A stretch of 64,000 nucleotides of DNA from JAJECS01 sp965219705 (GCA_965219705.1 CBDCOK010000001.1:1-64000); one strand, 5' to 3'; shown: positions 17,563 through 25,653, counted from the stretch's first letter. Numbers and translations are program-made. Notes: a model not told the origin generated them from the sequence alone.

Positions 17563-17923
17563 CCGCCTTCCGCCAGCCCCCGACGAGCCGGCCGGTCTCG
17601 TCGAGGACGCGCGCCGCGTGCTCGTAACGGCGCTCGTCGAGGTGCCCGAGATCCTTCGCGAGCCGGCACAGCAACCGCAGCTTCTCGATGCCCAGGTTGG
17701 CCGCCTGCAGGTGCCGGCGACGGTCCCGCGAATACGTCGCCTCGACCAGCCGCTCCAGCACGTCGAGCGCCGTCGCCTGCAGCCGATCCCCCAGCAGAAA
17801 CTTCTGGCGGCGGGGAAACTTCTCCACCGTCGGCACCAGCCACAGCACGAACCCGTACATCGACTCCAGCGCGGGACCCGTCCGACGCCCGCCCCGGCCA
17901 CGTCCGTCCGACGACGACACCAT
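17543..17923 (-). CDS. avd: Avd, DGR accessory variability determinant
   Basis: 126 residues from an ATG at 17923 with AGGA upstream. The sequence is a predicted four-helix bundle: ESMYGFVLWLVPTVEKFPRR, QKFLLGDRLQATALDVLERL, LGIEKLRLLCRLAKDLGHLD and RRYEHAARVLDETGRLVGGW. This is the Avd / 23S rRNA-intervening-sequence protein fold. Avd forms a pentamer that binds nucleic acid and the DGR reverse transcriptase and is needed for retrohoming. It sits between the target gene and the RT gene, overlapping the latter by 20 bp, the standard DGR order. Confidence 0.9.
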   Translation of the reverse strand: MVSSSDGRGRGGRRTGPALESMYGFVLWLVPTVEKFPRRQKFLLGDRLQATALDVLERLVEATYSRDRRRHLQAANLGIEKLRLLCRLAKDLGHLDERRYEHAARVLDETGRLVGGWRKADEAAQG

Positions 17924-17931
17924 CCCGAATC

Positions 17932-17970
17932 CTGGGGGGCAACGCCCGGGCAACGCCCCCCAGACCCCCC
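17932..17970 (-). promoter_or_regulatory. GC-rich hairpin downstream of VR1
   Basis: A 9-bp stem CTGGGGGGC/GCCCCCCAG with a 14-base loop lies about 40 bp after the target stop codon. The strand sense includes GGGGGGTCTGGGGGGC, also found 30 bp after the second target gene. DGRs commonly carry a DNA hairpin or cruciform shortly after the variable repeat that increases retrohoming; it could also act as a terminator. Confidence 0.6.
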
Positions 17971-18001
17971 TGAAAGATGTAAAGAGCTGAAGGGTCAAGA
18001 G

Positions 18002-19534
18002 TTAATCCAGCGTCCTCGACACGCGAAAACCGACGTCGGCGAGCCGGTAGGCGGCGCGGAGCCAGTCGCGCGCGCCAGGCCGGAGGGAGCTGTCGTACCA
18101 CGAGCCGCCGCGCAGCACGCGATGGCCGCAGTTCCCCTCCCAGTTCCCCTCCCAGCAGTCCGACGTCCACTCCCACACGTTCCCAACCATGTCCGACAGC
18201 CCCGCCGCGTTCGCGCCGTGGCCGCCCACAGGGCACGTTCCATCAGGACGCGACCCCAGACCCAACCGGTCGCACCCGGGCTGAGAACCGGTCGCCGCTC
18301 GCGCCCACTCCGACTCCGTCGGCAACCGATAAGTCGCGCCTGTCGTCCGGCTCAGCCACGACACATACGCCTGAACGTCGTCCCAGCTCACGCACGTCAC
18401 AGGATGACGGTCCGTCTGCGGAAAGCCCGGGTTGCGCCACGAATCGCCATCGCCGAGCGTGGTGCAATCGCCGACAGCCCCAGACCCCGTCGCCGAGGCG
18501 AACGCACGATACTCCCCCACCGTCACCTCGTAACGGCCCAGCGCCAGAGCGCCGCCGGGAAGCACCACCATCTCCGGACAATCGTCGCAGTCACGGAACG
18601 CGTCCCCAGGACGATACCCAGGGTCCGAGACGCCACCGAACCCGGGCGAGCTCGCGCCGGAGACCCGGGAACCGGCTGCCGGAGAACCCGTCGCGCCCGA
18701 CGGCCGACCGGACGCGCCCGCCGGAACACCCGGCGACGAACGAAGGGCCGACAGCCGATTCTCGGCCAGACGGCGAAACACCCCGTTCGGGAACTGCTCG
18801 AGATACGCCTCGAAGTCGGCTGCGTCGCTGCTGTTCACCACCGACTGCCAGAACACCGTCTCCTGCTCCGCGCTCGCCGCAGGCGACGGCGGAGACGACG
18901 GCTGCTCACGCGCACCCGCCGCGGGCCGTTGCCGGAACGTCGTCTGGCCAGGCCCGGAAGACCGCAGCGCCGCCACCGACGAGCCATCCAGATAGCCCGT
19001 CGCGCGTGAACCCCGCGACGATTGCCAGCCCCGGATCGCGGCACGCGTACGCGGGCCGAACATCCCGTCCGCGCCACCCGGGTCGAACCCCGCCGACTGA
19101 AGCCCCCGCTGAACCTCCTGACGAGCCGCACGGTCCAGGCCAAGCCCCTCCTCGACCACCGGGCCATTGCAGCCCCACACCCGAACGACGCACCCAGAAC
19201 CGCCGCCTCGAGAGCTGCACGCCGACAGCGCCGCCTGCTGAGCCGCGGACGCCGAGCCATACGATTCCGCCCAGCCCACCGCCGTGCTGTCCGAGTCCTG
19301 GTCCGCCGCATATGCCGCGCAACGCGCGAACGTCAGAACCACAGAGCAGTTCGAGCCGCACTCCGACAGCGCCCGCCGCTGCGCCGCGCCCGCCGTCTCG
19401 TAGTCCACCGCCCAGCCCCACTGGTCGCCCTGCCGCTCGTCGACCGCCAACGCGCCCACCGGCTGCGCAAACGCTGCACCCGCCGAACTCAGCATCACCC
19501 AAACCACGAGCGAAGACCAACGGTGTGCCTGCAT
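18002..19534 (-). CDS. DGR target protein 1: DUF4189, peptidoglycan-binding and variable FGE-fold domains
   Basis: 510 residues from an ATG at 19534 (AAGGAG site). Signal peptide (WSSLVVWVMLSSAGAAFAQP); DUF4189 domain with paired cysteines (GWAVDYETAGAAQRRALSEC to GCVVRVWGCN, about residues 40-130); PG_binding_1 domain (VQRGLQSAGFDPGGADGMFG, about 140-195); a low-complexity Ala/Pro/Gly linker; a short helical repeat (ADFEAYLEQFPNGVFRRLAE); and a C-terminal FGE-sulfatase domain of C-type-lectin fold (CVSWDDVQAYVSWLSRTTGA, LPTESEWARA, MVGNVWEWTSDCWE). The last 40 residues contain the variable repeat. An exported, probably wall-anchored binding protein diversified by the DGR; its ligand is unknown. 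Confidence 0.92.
   Translation of the reverse strand: MQAHRWSSLVVWVMLSSAGAAFAQPVGALAVDERQGDQWGWAVDYETAGAAQRRALSECGSNCSVVLTFARCAAYAADQDSDSTAVGWAESYGSASAAQQAALSACSSRGGGSGCVVRVWGCNGPVVEEGLGLDRAARQEVQRGLQSAGFDPGGADGMFGPRTRAAIRGWQSSRGSRATGYLDGSSVAALRSSGPGQTTFRQRPAAGAREQPSSPPSPAASAEQETVFWQSVVNSSDAADFEAYLEQFPNGVFRRLAENRLSALRSSPGVPAGASGRPSGATGSPAAGSRVSGASSPGFGGVSDPGYRPGDAFRDCDDCPEMVVLPGGALALGRYEVTVGEYRAFASATGSGAVGDCTTLGDGDSWRNPGFPQTDRHPVTCVSWDDVQAYVSWLSRTTGATYRLPTESEWARAATGSQPGCDRLGLGSRPDGTCPVGGHGANAAGLSDMVGNVWEWTSDCWEGNWEGNCGHRVLRGGSWYDSSLRPGARDWLRAAYRLADVGFRVSRTLD
18008..18121 (-). repeat. VR1: DGR variable repeat VR1
   Basis: Matches the template repeat at 15691-15810. Between GGCTCGTGG and GGTTTTCGCGT every substitution falls on a template adenine: for example AAC became TAC, GAC, AGC, TCC, CTC or GTC, and AGG became TGG. 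Two codons (GCCGAG) are missing relative to the template. Three further differences lie in the 3' segment, where DGRs distinguish the initiation site of VR from that of TR. Confidence 0.93.
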
Positions 19535-19620
19535 CAACCTTCTCCTTGGATCTTTGCCCTCGAGCTCGGAGAGGAACGTATCACAGGGCTCGGAAATAAC
19601 CTGCCCGCGTCACAACCGCA

Positions 19621-19639
19621 GGTTATGGGATGGGCGGCG
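19621..19639 (+). repeat. 19-bp direct repeat, right boundary of the DGR locus
   Basis: Second copy of GGTTATGGGATGGGCGGCG (see 15477-15495), about 90 bp upstream of the target gene start and before the partition region. Confidence 0.6.
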
Positions 19640-19811
19640 GGGCGGAAACACGACGACGGCCCGGCGCGGGCAAACCAGGCTGGCCGATCGGCGAGCGTCG
19701 TGACGGCCCGCTTGGAGCGCTCGCGCAGGTCCGCGGGCAGCACCGGCGGTCTGTGCGGCCCTCAGAGACCAGGATCCGGTGACTGTATTGGCGCAAACGC
19801 GTATCGGTATA

Positions 19812-19843
19812 TATACTCATGTACTCAGAGTAATTTATGAGTA
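19812..19843 (+). promoter_or_regulatory. Putative partition operator/centromere repeats upstream of parA
   Basis: TATACTCATGTACTCA contains two TACTCA hexamers six-to-eight bases apart, and an inverted TGAGTA follows at 19838-19843, directly before parA. A near copy (TATACTCACATACTCA) lies just after the second partition gene. AT-rich short repeats bracketing par genes usually bind the ribbon-helix-helix partner for autorepression and segregation. Confidence 0.55.
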
Positions 19844-19847
19844 AGTG

Positions 19848-20483
19848 ATGATCATTTCGTTTCTAAACCAGAAAGGTGGCGTGGGGAAAACGACGCTTGC
19901 CCTCCACGTGGCCGTGGCGCTGCAGCTCCAGGGCCGGGGGCGTGGCCTTGTGGTCGATGCGGATCCGCAGGGCTCCGCTCTCGACTGGCAGGCGCAGCGG
20001 GCCGAGCCTTCCCCCGTGCCGGTGGTCGGGATGCCGACGCCGACGCTACATCGCGACGCACGCGCGATCGCGGATACGGACTATCTGGTGATCGACGGGC
20101 CGCCGCGGATGGACGTGATCGCGAAATCGGCCATTGCGGCGAGCGACCTAGTGTGCATTCCGGTCCAGCCGTCGCCGCTCGACGTGTGGGCGGCGGGCGA
20201 GATCTTCGATCTGGTCGAGGAGTGCCGGGTGCTGAAGCCGAGCTTGGCCGTCCGGTTCGTAATCAACCGGGCGGTTCAGGGGACGGTGCTGGCCGCGGAG
20301 GTCGCGGCGGCGCTCGAGAAGTTCAAGACGCCGGTGCTGCCGGTTGTGCGGAACCGCACGGAGTACGCGAAGGCGATCCGGGCAGGGAAGACGGCGATGG
20401 AAACGCAGCCGCGCGGGCGGGCGGCCAGGGATATCGAGGTGCTGACTGACGCGGTGTGGAACGCGGCACGGGGGGAGCCATGA
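19848..20483 (+). CDS. parA: ParA-family partition ATPase
   Basis: 211 residues from the ATG at 19848. Deviant Walker A FLNQKGGVGKTTLALHVA near the N-terminus, switch region VVDADPQGSALDW, and the Walker-B-like YLVIDGPPRMD. It lacks an N-terminal helix-turn-helix, so it is the small ParA type (type Ib/ParF-like) whose partner is a small ribbon-helix-helix protein, not ParB. Its TGA overlaps the ATG of that partner (ATGA). Acts on the nucleoid to position plasmid copies. Confidence 0.92.
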   Translation: MIISFLNQKGGVGKTTLALHVAVALQLQGRGRGLVVDADPQGSALDWQAQRAEPSPVPVVGMPTPTLHRDARAIADTDYLVIDGPPRMDVIAKSAIAASDLVCIPVQPSPLDVWAAGEIFDLVEECRVLKPSLAVRFVINRAVQGTVLAAEVAAALEKFKTPVLPVVRNRTEYAKAIRAGKTAMETQPRGRAARDIEVLTDAVWNAARGEP

Positions 20484-20704
20484 CGGACTGGGGCGCGAAG
20501 CCGCGACCGCGGTCGACGACGCATCTGCTGGATACGTTCGTGGGCTCGGCGGGGAAGCCGAAGCGGGGCGGGGAACACAAGCGGCTGAACGCGATGATTC
20601 CCGCTGCCCTGCACCAGCGAATGAAGGTAGCTTGTGCGAAGGCCGGAACGGACATGACGACGGTCCTGATCGAGCTGCTCGAGAAGCGGTTTCCCGACGA
20701 GTGA
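20480..20704 (+). CDS. Small ribbon-helix-helix partition protein (ParG-like)
   Basis: 74 residues. A basic flexible N-terminus (MTDWGAKPRPRSTTHLLDTF) is followed by KRLNAMIPAALHQRMKVACA and KAGTDMTTVLIELLEKRF, a strand-helix-helix RHH pattern. The gene overlaps parA by four bases. By position and fold it is the DNA-binding partner that recognises the centromere-like repeats and regulates the operon. Confidence 0.8.
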   Translation: MTDWGAKPRPRSTTHLLDTFVGSAGKPKRGGEHKRLNAMIPAALHQRMKVACAKAGTDMTTVLIELLEKRFPDE

Positions 20705-20715
20705 ACATCAGCGCA

Positions 20716-20731
20716 TATACTCACATACTCA
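20716..20731 (+). promoter_or_regulatory. Partition repeat downstream of the par genes
   Basis: TATACTCACATACTCA matches TATACTCATGTACTCA at 19812-19827 in 14 of 16 bases and lies 12 bp after the RHH gene stop. Confidence 0.5.
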
Positions 20732-21135
20732 AAAGAGAGGATGCCGCTGAACAGCTCCGCCTAGTGCGCCGTGGTTCCCCCTGCCTCGCTACCCCTCGCA
20801 GCACGACCGCCGTGTTCGGGCTCGCAGGGTCCGGCCACCCCGCGACCGGTAGCCCCCTGATGCCGGCGAATCGTCGATGCCGATCGGCCGTCCTCCTGCA
20901 ACCTCGCTACCTACGTAATTCGCCAGTTCGCCCGTGTCACGGCGGAGGTTCGAGAAATCGCCAGCACAGGGCCGCTGAGCGCGCCTAGCGGTCAAGTCTG
21001 AGCAGCCGGGGAGCGGCGAGCAACGGCGTGATATCCTGTGAACGTAGAAAACGCGTCCGTACAGACGAACACCCGGTGCTGCGAACACCGGGCGTCGAAG
21101 GTCGGCGGGCGCGCGGGCGATGAGGGCGCCCACGC
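20732..21135. other. Non-coding region before rep with a control-like hairpin
   Basis: No convincing gene in about 400 bp. A 7-bp stem CCCGGTG/CACCGGG with a 7-base loop lies at 21073-21093, some 45 bp before the rep gene; a loop of this size upstream of a replication gene could be an antisense-RNA or attenuator element, but no terminator run of T is present. Confidence 0.4.
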
Positions 21136-21984
21136 ATGAACAAGTTTACCCCTACACCCGAATCCGATTCAAGACCACCACCCGTCGAGACGGCAGGCGC
21201 GACCGCGCCGGCGCTGGCGTACACCAACCCGCAGCCGCGGCTGCCGCATTCCGAGGCCTCGCCGCCGGAGCAGCCAGAGACGTTCATGCGGCGGGCCCGG
21301 CGCGTGCGGCTTGGGTCGCACCGACTGAAGCTCTGGTACCTCGCGCTGTGCACGTTCGGCCGGGCGTGGGTGCGGGGTGACGACGTGCTTGAGATCGGTA
21401 TCAAGCAACGGTCGCTCGCCGGCGAGCTTGAGACGGGCCTGAACCGGGTGTCGAAGGTGCTCGCGGAGTTGCGGGACACCGGCCTGGTGCACGTGTCGAG
21501 GAGCAAGTACCACAGCGTGATCCGGATCTTCCTGACGCCGCAAAACTGGGCAGATACCCCCGGAACGGGGGTATCTGTGGAAGCCATCCTGCCGCTAGAT
21601 ACCCTCGACACAGGGGTATCTGGAAATCGAGCTACCCCCGAAATAGGGGTAGCAAGTACCCCCGAAACAGGGGTAACCAATGTTTCTAGATCTCTTTTGG
21701 ACGTACAAGCTGCTGCTGCTGACGTACTTCGTACTCCGGAACGGCCGGCGGGTCAGACTCGCCGCCAGCAGCAGCAGCGAAATCAAGAACGGCTCGACAA
21801 ACGGTTCGAGGGTCTGTTTGCGGCGATCGCGGCGCGGGCGCGCGAGCTGGGCATGGAGTACGACGAGGCGGATGAACGGCGGCGGCTCAAGGCGGAGGAG
21901 ATCGGCGTCGACGAGCTGCAGGCACTCGCGGATAGACTCGCAGACGAGATTCAGGAGCGGCGGCGTGGCCGCCGAAGGCGATGA
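21136..21984 (+). CDS. Winged-helix replication-type protein with iteron-like repeats in its gene
   Basis: 282 residues. After a disordered Pro-rich N-terminus, residues about 55-140 form a winged-helix domain (HRLKLWYLALCTFGRAWVRG, IKQRSLAGELETGLNRVSKV, LAELRDTGLVHVSRSKYHSV). Residues about 139-180 are a linker of repeated T-P-x-x-G-V units (DTPGTGVSV, DTLDTGVSG, ATPEIGVAS, TPETGVTN), encoded by four DNA palindromes. The C-terminus is a charged coiled coil. This layout (DNA-binding N-terminus, repeats within the gene) resembles phage O-type and plasmid initiators whose origin lies in the gene. Initiator identity is inferred, not proven. Confidence 0.65.
   Translation: MNKFTPTPESDSRPPPVETAGATAPALAYTNPQPRLPHSEASPPEQPETFMRRARRVRLGSHRLKLWYLALCTFGRAWVRGDDVLEIGIKQRSLAGELETGLNRVSKVLAELRDTGLVHVSRSKYHSVIRIFLTPQNWADTPGTGVSVEAILPLDTLDTGVSGNRATPEIGVASTPETGVTNVSRSLLDVQAAAADVLRTPERPAGQTRRQQQQRNQERLDKRFEGLFAAIAARARELGMEYDEADERRRLKAEEIGVDELQALADRLADEIQERRRGRRRR
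21552..21676 (+). other. oriV: Four palindromic iteron-like repeats: candidate replication origin
   Basis: Palindromes at 21552-21576 (AGATACCCCC / GGGGGTATCT, perfect 10-bp arms), 21597-21621 (AGATACCCT / AGGGGTATCT), 21631-21653 (GCTACCCC / GGGGTAGC) and 21657-21675 (TACCCC / GGGGTA). Spacer and arms share the core TACCCC-CGAAA-GGGGTA. Start-to-start distances are 45, 34 and 26 bp. Repeats inside an initiator gene are known origins in lambda-type O genes. Confidence 0.55.
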
Positions 21985-22071
21985 GCCGACCATGTTCGGC
22001 GTCAACTACTTACTGGCCGTGAGGTTGCCTGCGACCACATCCCACCGTCGAGGGGATGCGGCGCAGCGAGG

Positions 22072-22488
22072 TTAGCGTCCTGCTCTGGGCCGACGTCGCC
22101 GAAGCGGGCGCACACCCGGACCTCGGGCCAGGTCGAGCTGGCGGCGGAGTTGACGAGGCGGGGAGCGCGTCGACAACCGCCAAAGCGACCAAGTCCGCCA
22201 ACCACTTCGTCGAGAGATGACAGGGCCGCCCGCTTTGCCGGGGGTGGCAGGGGAGTCGGTCCGGCGTCCTCCGGCTCCGAACATCTCTTGCCGGCGCAGC
22301 GCCGCATCGATCTCGGCGGCAGTCGCGGGCCGGAACCCCTGGCCGTCGTCGACGTCGATCCGGAACAGACCGCGGCCGCCTCCGGTGGCGACGCGCCATC
22401 GCCGCTCAGGCACCTCCCGCCCCGTCCGGCCGCTCGAACAACGTTCGACATCGAGGAAGGGCCGAACAAGGGGAAGTGGTTCCCTCAT
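22072..22488 (-). CDS. Possible small plasmid protein, uncertain
   Basis: Open frame from an ATG at 22488 (MREPLPLVRPFLDVERC...). The first half looks protein-like (GLFRIDVDDGQGFRPATAAE, IDAALRRQEMFG), but the second half becomes Arg-rich and low in hydrophobic residues, suggesting the natural frame is lost near 22270. No family recognised. It lies divergently from the relaxase gene. Confidence 0.3.
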   Translation of the reverse strand: MREPLPLVRPFLDVERCSSGRTGREVPERRWRVATGGGRGLFRIDVDDGQGFRPATAAEIDAALRRQEMFGAGGRRTDSPATPGKAGGPVISRRSGWRTWSLWRLSTRSPPRQLRRQLDLARGPGVRPLRRRRPRAGR

Positions 22489-22683
22489 CCTCGAGTCCCG
22501 TCGCGCCTCCGCCGGACCCAGGCTGGTGTCTGCCTGCATGTGCCCAGGTGTGCCACGAGTAGCCAAGCAGAGCTACGAGTCCCACAGGGGACACGACCCG
22601 AGGGAAGCGGGGGAGCTTCGAGGGCTTGGTGAACGGGCCAGCGGAGAGCCGGCCATGGTACACTGCCCTCGGGGCCAGCAGTT

Positions 22684-22725
22684 TAACGGGGCGCAATACG
22701 CAAAGTGCTGGCGCACTTTGCCGGC
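22684..22725 (+). other. oriT: Candidate origin of transfer (oriT)
   Basis: A perfect 9-bp inverted repeat GCAAAGTGC-TGGC-GCACTTTGC (22700-22721) follows GGGGCGCAATAC, a G-C-rich stretch resembling MOBQ nick regions (GGGCGCAAT type). It lies 45 bp before the MobA/MobL relaxase start. The hairpin next to a nick-like core, just upstream of the relaxase, is the standard oriT layout. The precise nick site is not determined. Confidence 0.6.
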
Positions 22726-22766
22726 CTGTGGCCGTTGCGTTCACGAGCCGCGGCAGGCGCGACGAG

Positions 22767-24833
22767 ATGGCATACGCCTTCATGCGCACGATGGTGCAGA
22801 CGCGCAGCAAGGGCCACACGGCCACCGGCGCGACGTGCTACCGCATGGGCCTGGCCGCCGAGAGCACCATCTCTGGCGCCGACGGCGAGCCGCGCCGCTT
22901 CGACTACACCCGCCGGACCGGCATCGCCGCCACCGGCTGGGCCGCCCCGGCTGGGACCGACCGGAGCTGGCGCGACCCGGTCAAGTGGGCGCACCGCATC
23001 GAGGCGGTCGACAAGCGCAAGAACAGCCGGCAGTGCCGCGACGACGTGGTGGGGATCCCGGTCGAGCTGGTCGAGGCCGGCGTGGCCGAGCAGGTGGTCC
23101 AGGCCTACGCGGACCGGCTCGCGGCGGAGCACAAGACGGTCGTCCACTTCGCGCTGCACAAGCCGGACCGGGGCGGCAGGAACCACCACGCGCACGTCCT
23201 CTATCCGGGGCGGCACGTGGCGGGGCTGACGTTCTCGCGCAAGCGCGACCGCGAACAGGACAACCCGAAGGACGGCGGCCCGGACCTGGTGGCGCGGCAC
23301 AAGTCGATCTGGTCCGAGGTCTGCCGGGGCCGCGGCATCGAGCTCGACTGGACAAGCGACGCCCCGGGGCACCACCTCGGACCGGCGCTGTGCGCGGTCA
23401 AGCGCGCCCGGCTGGTGGACGAGACCCGCGAGACGATCCGCGAGACGGTCGCGGTGTCGACGCCGGGCGAGGCGCTGCCGGACAGGCGCACGCTGCGGGC
23501 CGTCGCCGAGATCGCCACGCGGGTCAACGACGGGTTGACGGTGACGGAGATGCTCGAGCGGGAGCGGGAAGAGGCCCTCCGCGGCCGCCCCGCGCCTCGG
23601 CCGGTGCCGGCGCCGAAGCCGTTCCGGCCCGAGGTCCTGCCCGCGGCGGGCGCCCACGAGGTTCTGCCGCCCGTCAGGAGAGCGCCGGAGGTCCTGCCGC
23701 CGGCGAGAAAGGCTCCCGAGGTCCTGCCCCCGCGGCGGGAGACGCCGCGGGTTCCGCCGCCGGTGCGTCGGCCCGAGGTTGTGCCGCCGGCGCGCCGGCC
23801 GGCGGCCATCCTCCCGCCCCGGGATGTTGCGACGGCCATCATCGCCGCCCGTGCCGAGGAGGAGCATCCCCGCGAGACGGCCGCGACGTGGTCGGAGGTC
23901 GAGCGGCACATCGAGTTGCAGCGGCGGCAGACGCTGGCCCACGAGCAGGCGCGGGCGGCCGCCAGCAGGCGCGGCGAGGCCGCCAGGAAGCGCGAGCGCT
24001 CGAAGCCCGCACAGCCGCCCGCGCCCCCCGGCCGGATCCGCCGGATCGCGGACTGGCTCCTGGGTTGCGCGCGCCAGGTGCTCGAGCGCCTCGGCCTCAA
24101 GCCCGACGCCGCGCCCGAGCGCGGGGCCGGCCGCACCCCGGCCAGGGCCGAGGCCTCCACGCCGCCGCCGCGGCAGCCGCGGCCGGAGCCCAGCTTGTGG
24201 GAGCGCTACCAGGCGCGCTGGCCCGACGCCGGCGGGGACCGGGCGATCCTCGAGGACCTCACGGAGAAACGGCTCCCGGCGGCGCTGGCGGGGAATGTCA
24301 GCATCTCCGGCATCGCCGTCTGGCGGCGGGTGCTCCGGGGGATGTTCGAGACAGACGATTTCCGCAGGAGCCGGGAGGACCCGAAGCCGTTGCCGCGCTC
24401 GCTGGCCCCGGCGGGTCAGGTTGGCCCGCCCGCGGCGGTCCATGCGGCGGACTACGCCGGCAGCCTCCCGCGGCGGTACCGGGCGGCATTCGACGCGGAG
24501 CGGATCGCGGAGCGTTCCCTCGAGGCGGCGGCGCGGGTCCGGCAGACGCTGCGCTACTGTCGGTTCGCCGGCGAGAGGCGGCAGCGGGCCCTCGAGGACG
24601 ACGCCGTCCGGCAGGCGTGCGGCGGGGATGCGCAGCGTCTCGACCGGGAGATGCGCGCGGAGCGTTGCCAGTGGCAACGCCACTGGGACGTGCTCGTGCG
24701 GCACGACACCCTGCTGCGCGACGAAGCGCGGGAGCGGGAAGACCAGCGTCAGCGGGAACGGCTTGAGAAGCCTGTGGAGCGGTTCCGCACGACCGGGGAC
24801 CGCGACCGGGTAGAGCCCGGCCGGACGATCTAG
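22767..24833 (+). CDS. mobA: MobA/MobL-family relaxase
   Basis: 688 residues from the ATG at 22767. The N-terminal relaxase domain has the early motif AYAFMRTMVQTRSKGHTATG with CYRMGLAAE, and the metal-binding histidine motif VVHFALHKPDRGGRNHHAHV (H...HHAH). A long Pro/Arg-rich stretch follows with repeated EVLPP units (about residues 285-355), then a charged C-terminal domain. It would nick oriT and lead single-strand transfer; with no type IV secretion genes in the window, the plasmid would be mobilisable by a helper. A RepB-type primase follows 6 bp downstream, as in IncQ-like plasmids where mobA and primase are fused or adjacent. Confidence 0.88.
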   Translation: MAYAFMRTMVQTRSKGHTATGATCYRMGLAAESTISGADGEPRRFDYTRRTGIAATGWAAPAGTDRSWRDPVKWAHRIEAVDKRKNSRQCRDDVVGIPVELVEAGVAEQVVQAYADRLAAEHKTVVHFALHKPDRGGRNHHAHVLYPGRHVAGLTFSRKRDREQDNPKDGGPDLVARHKSIWSEVCRGRGIELDWTSDAPGHHLGPALCAVKRARLVDETRETIRETVAVSTPGEALPDRRTLRAVAEIATRVNDGLTVTEMLEREREEALRGRPAPRPVPAPKPFRPEVLPAAGAHEVLPPVRRAPEVLPPARKAPEVLPPRRETPRVPPPVRRPEVVPPARRPAAILPPRDVATAIIAARAEEEHPRETAATWSEVERHIELQRRQTLAHEQARAAASRRGEAARKRERSKPAQPPAPPGRIRRIADWLLGCARQVLERLGLKPDAAPERGAGRTPARAEASTPPPRQPRPEPSLWERYQARWPDAGGDRAILEDLTEKRLPAALAGNVSISGIAVWRRVLRGMFETDDFRRSREDPKPLPRSLAPAGQVGPPAAVHAADYAGSLPRRYRAAFDAERIAERSLEAAARVRQTLRYCRFAGERRQRALEDDAVRQACGGDAQRLDREMRAERCQWQRHWDVLVRHDTLLRDEAREREDQRQRERLEKPVERFRTTGDRDRVEPGRTI

Positions 24834-24839
24834 CCCGAG

Positions 24840-25652
24840 ATGCACCCTGCGAGCCGCCGCCAGATCGCCCAGATGCTCGAGACGTTCAGCGTCGCGCCGG
24901 AGGTGTCGGCGTTCGACCTCGGCTGCCTGAACCACGAGACCGGGCGCATGTCGTTCCGCAAGACGTGGACGGCGCCGGAGGTCCGGAAGGCCTTCGGGTG
25001 GCTCGCGGCGCGGAACGCGACCGGCAGCTCCTGCTACATCCGGCCGGCGGAGGCCCTCGGCAGGACGAGCTGGGTGCTCGCCGGCCCGCTGGCCCGGGCC
25101 GGGCTCGGCCGCCTGGCGGCCGCCCCGGGCCTGGTCGTCGAGTCGTCGCCGGGCGTCTTCGAAGCGTGGTTGAGGCTCGCCGCGCCGGTCGACCCCGCCG
25201 CCCGCAGCGCCGCCGCCCGGCTGCTTACCCGGGAGGCCGGCGGCGACGCCGGGGCCGTTCCAGCCGCGCAGCTCGGCCATCTGCCCGGCACGACGAACCG
25301 GGCTCCCGGCAGCGCCGGAGACGGGCCGGCGTTTTTCGCGGCGCTGCGCTCGAGGTCGCCGTCGGCGGTCACGCCGATTCCCCGCGCGGTGGAACCGTTG
25401 ATCGACCAGCACCGCGGCGGCGGGGGGGAGCTGGCCGCGGCCGGCGAGGAGGCCGCCGGCCGCCGGGACGATCCGGACCGGAGCCGCCGGGACTTCGCGA
25501 TCGCGTGCCGGCTGCTCGAGGCCGGGGCCGGCGACCACGCGATCGCGGCCACGATCGCGGCCGCGCGAGGTTTCGACCCGCAATGCGTGGGCGCCTACAT
25601 CCCGCGGACGATCCGGGCCGCGCGGCTGCACCTCCAGCACAAGGAAGGATGA
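24840..25652 (+). CDS. RepB-family plasmid DNA primase
   Basis: 270 residues. Features match RepB_primase (IncQ RepB' type): VSAFDLGCLNHETGRMSFRK, GWLAARNATGSSCYIRPAEA (the NA.G..IYIRP element), SPGVFEAWLRLA and LGHLPGTTNRAPGSAGDG (the G..PG.TNRKP element). It lies 6 bp after the relaxase. It would prime lagging-strand or origin synthesis during vegetative replication or after transfer. The C-terminal 90 residues form a helical tail. Confidence 0.8.
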   Translation: MHPASRRQIAQMLETFSVAPEVSAFDLGCLNHETGRMSFRKTWTAPEVRKAFGWLAARNATGSSCYIRPAEALGRTSWVLAGPLARAGLGRLAAAPGLVVESSPGVFEAWLRLAAPVDPAARSAAARLLTREAGGDAGAVPAAQLGHLPGTTNRAPGSAGDGPAFFAALRSRSPSAVTPIPRAVEPLIDQHRGGGGELAAAGEEAAGRRDDPDRSRRDFAIACRLLEAGAGDHAIAATIAAARGFDPQCVGAYIPRTIRAARLHLQHKEG

Positions 25653-25653
25653 G

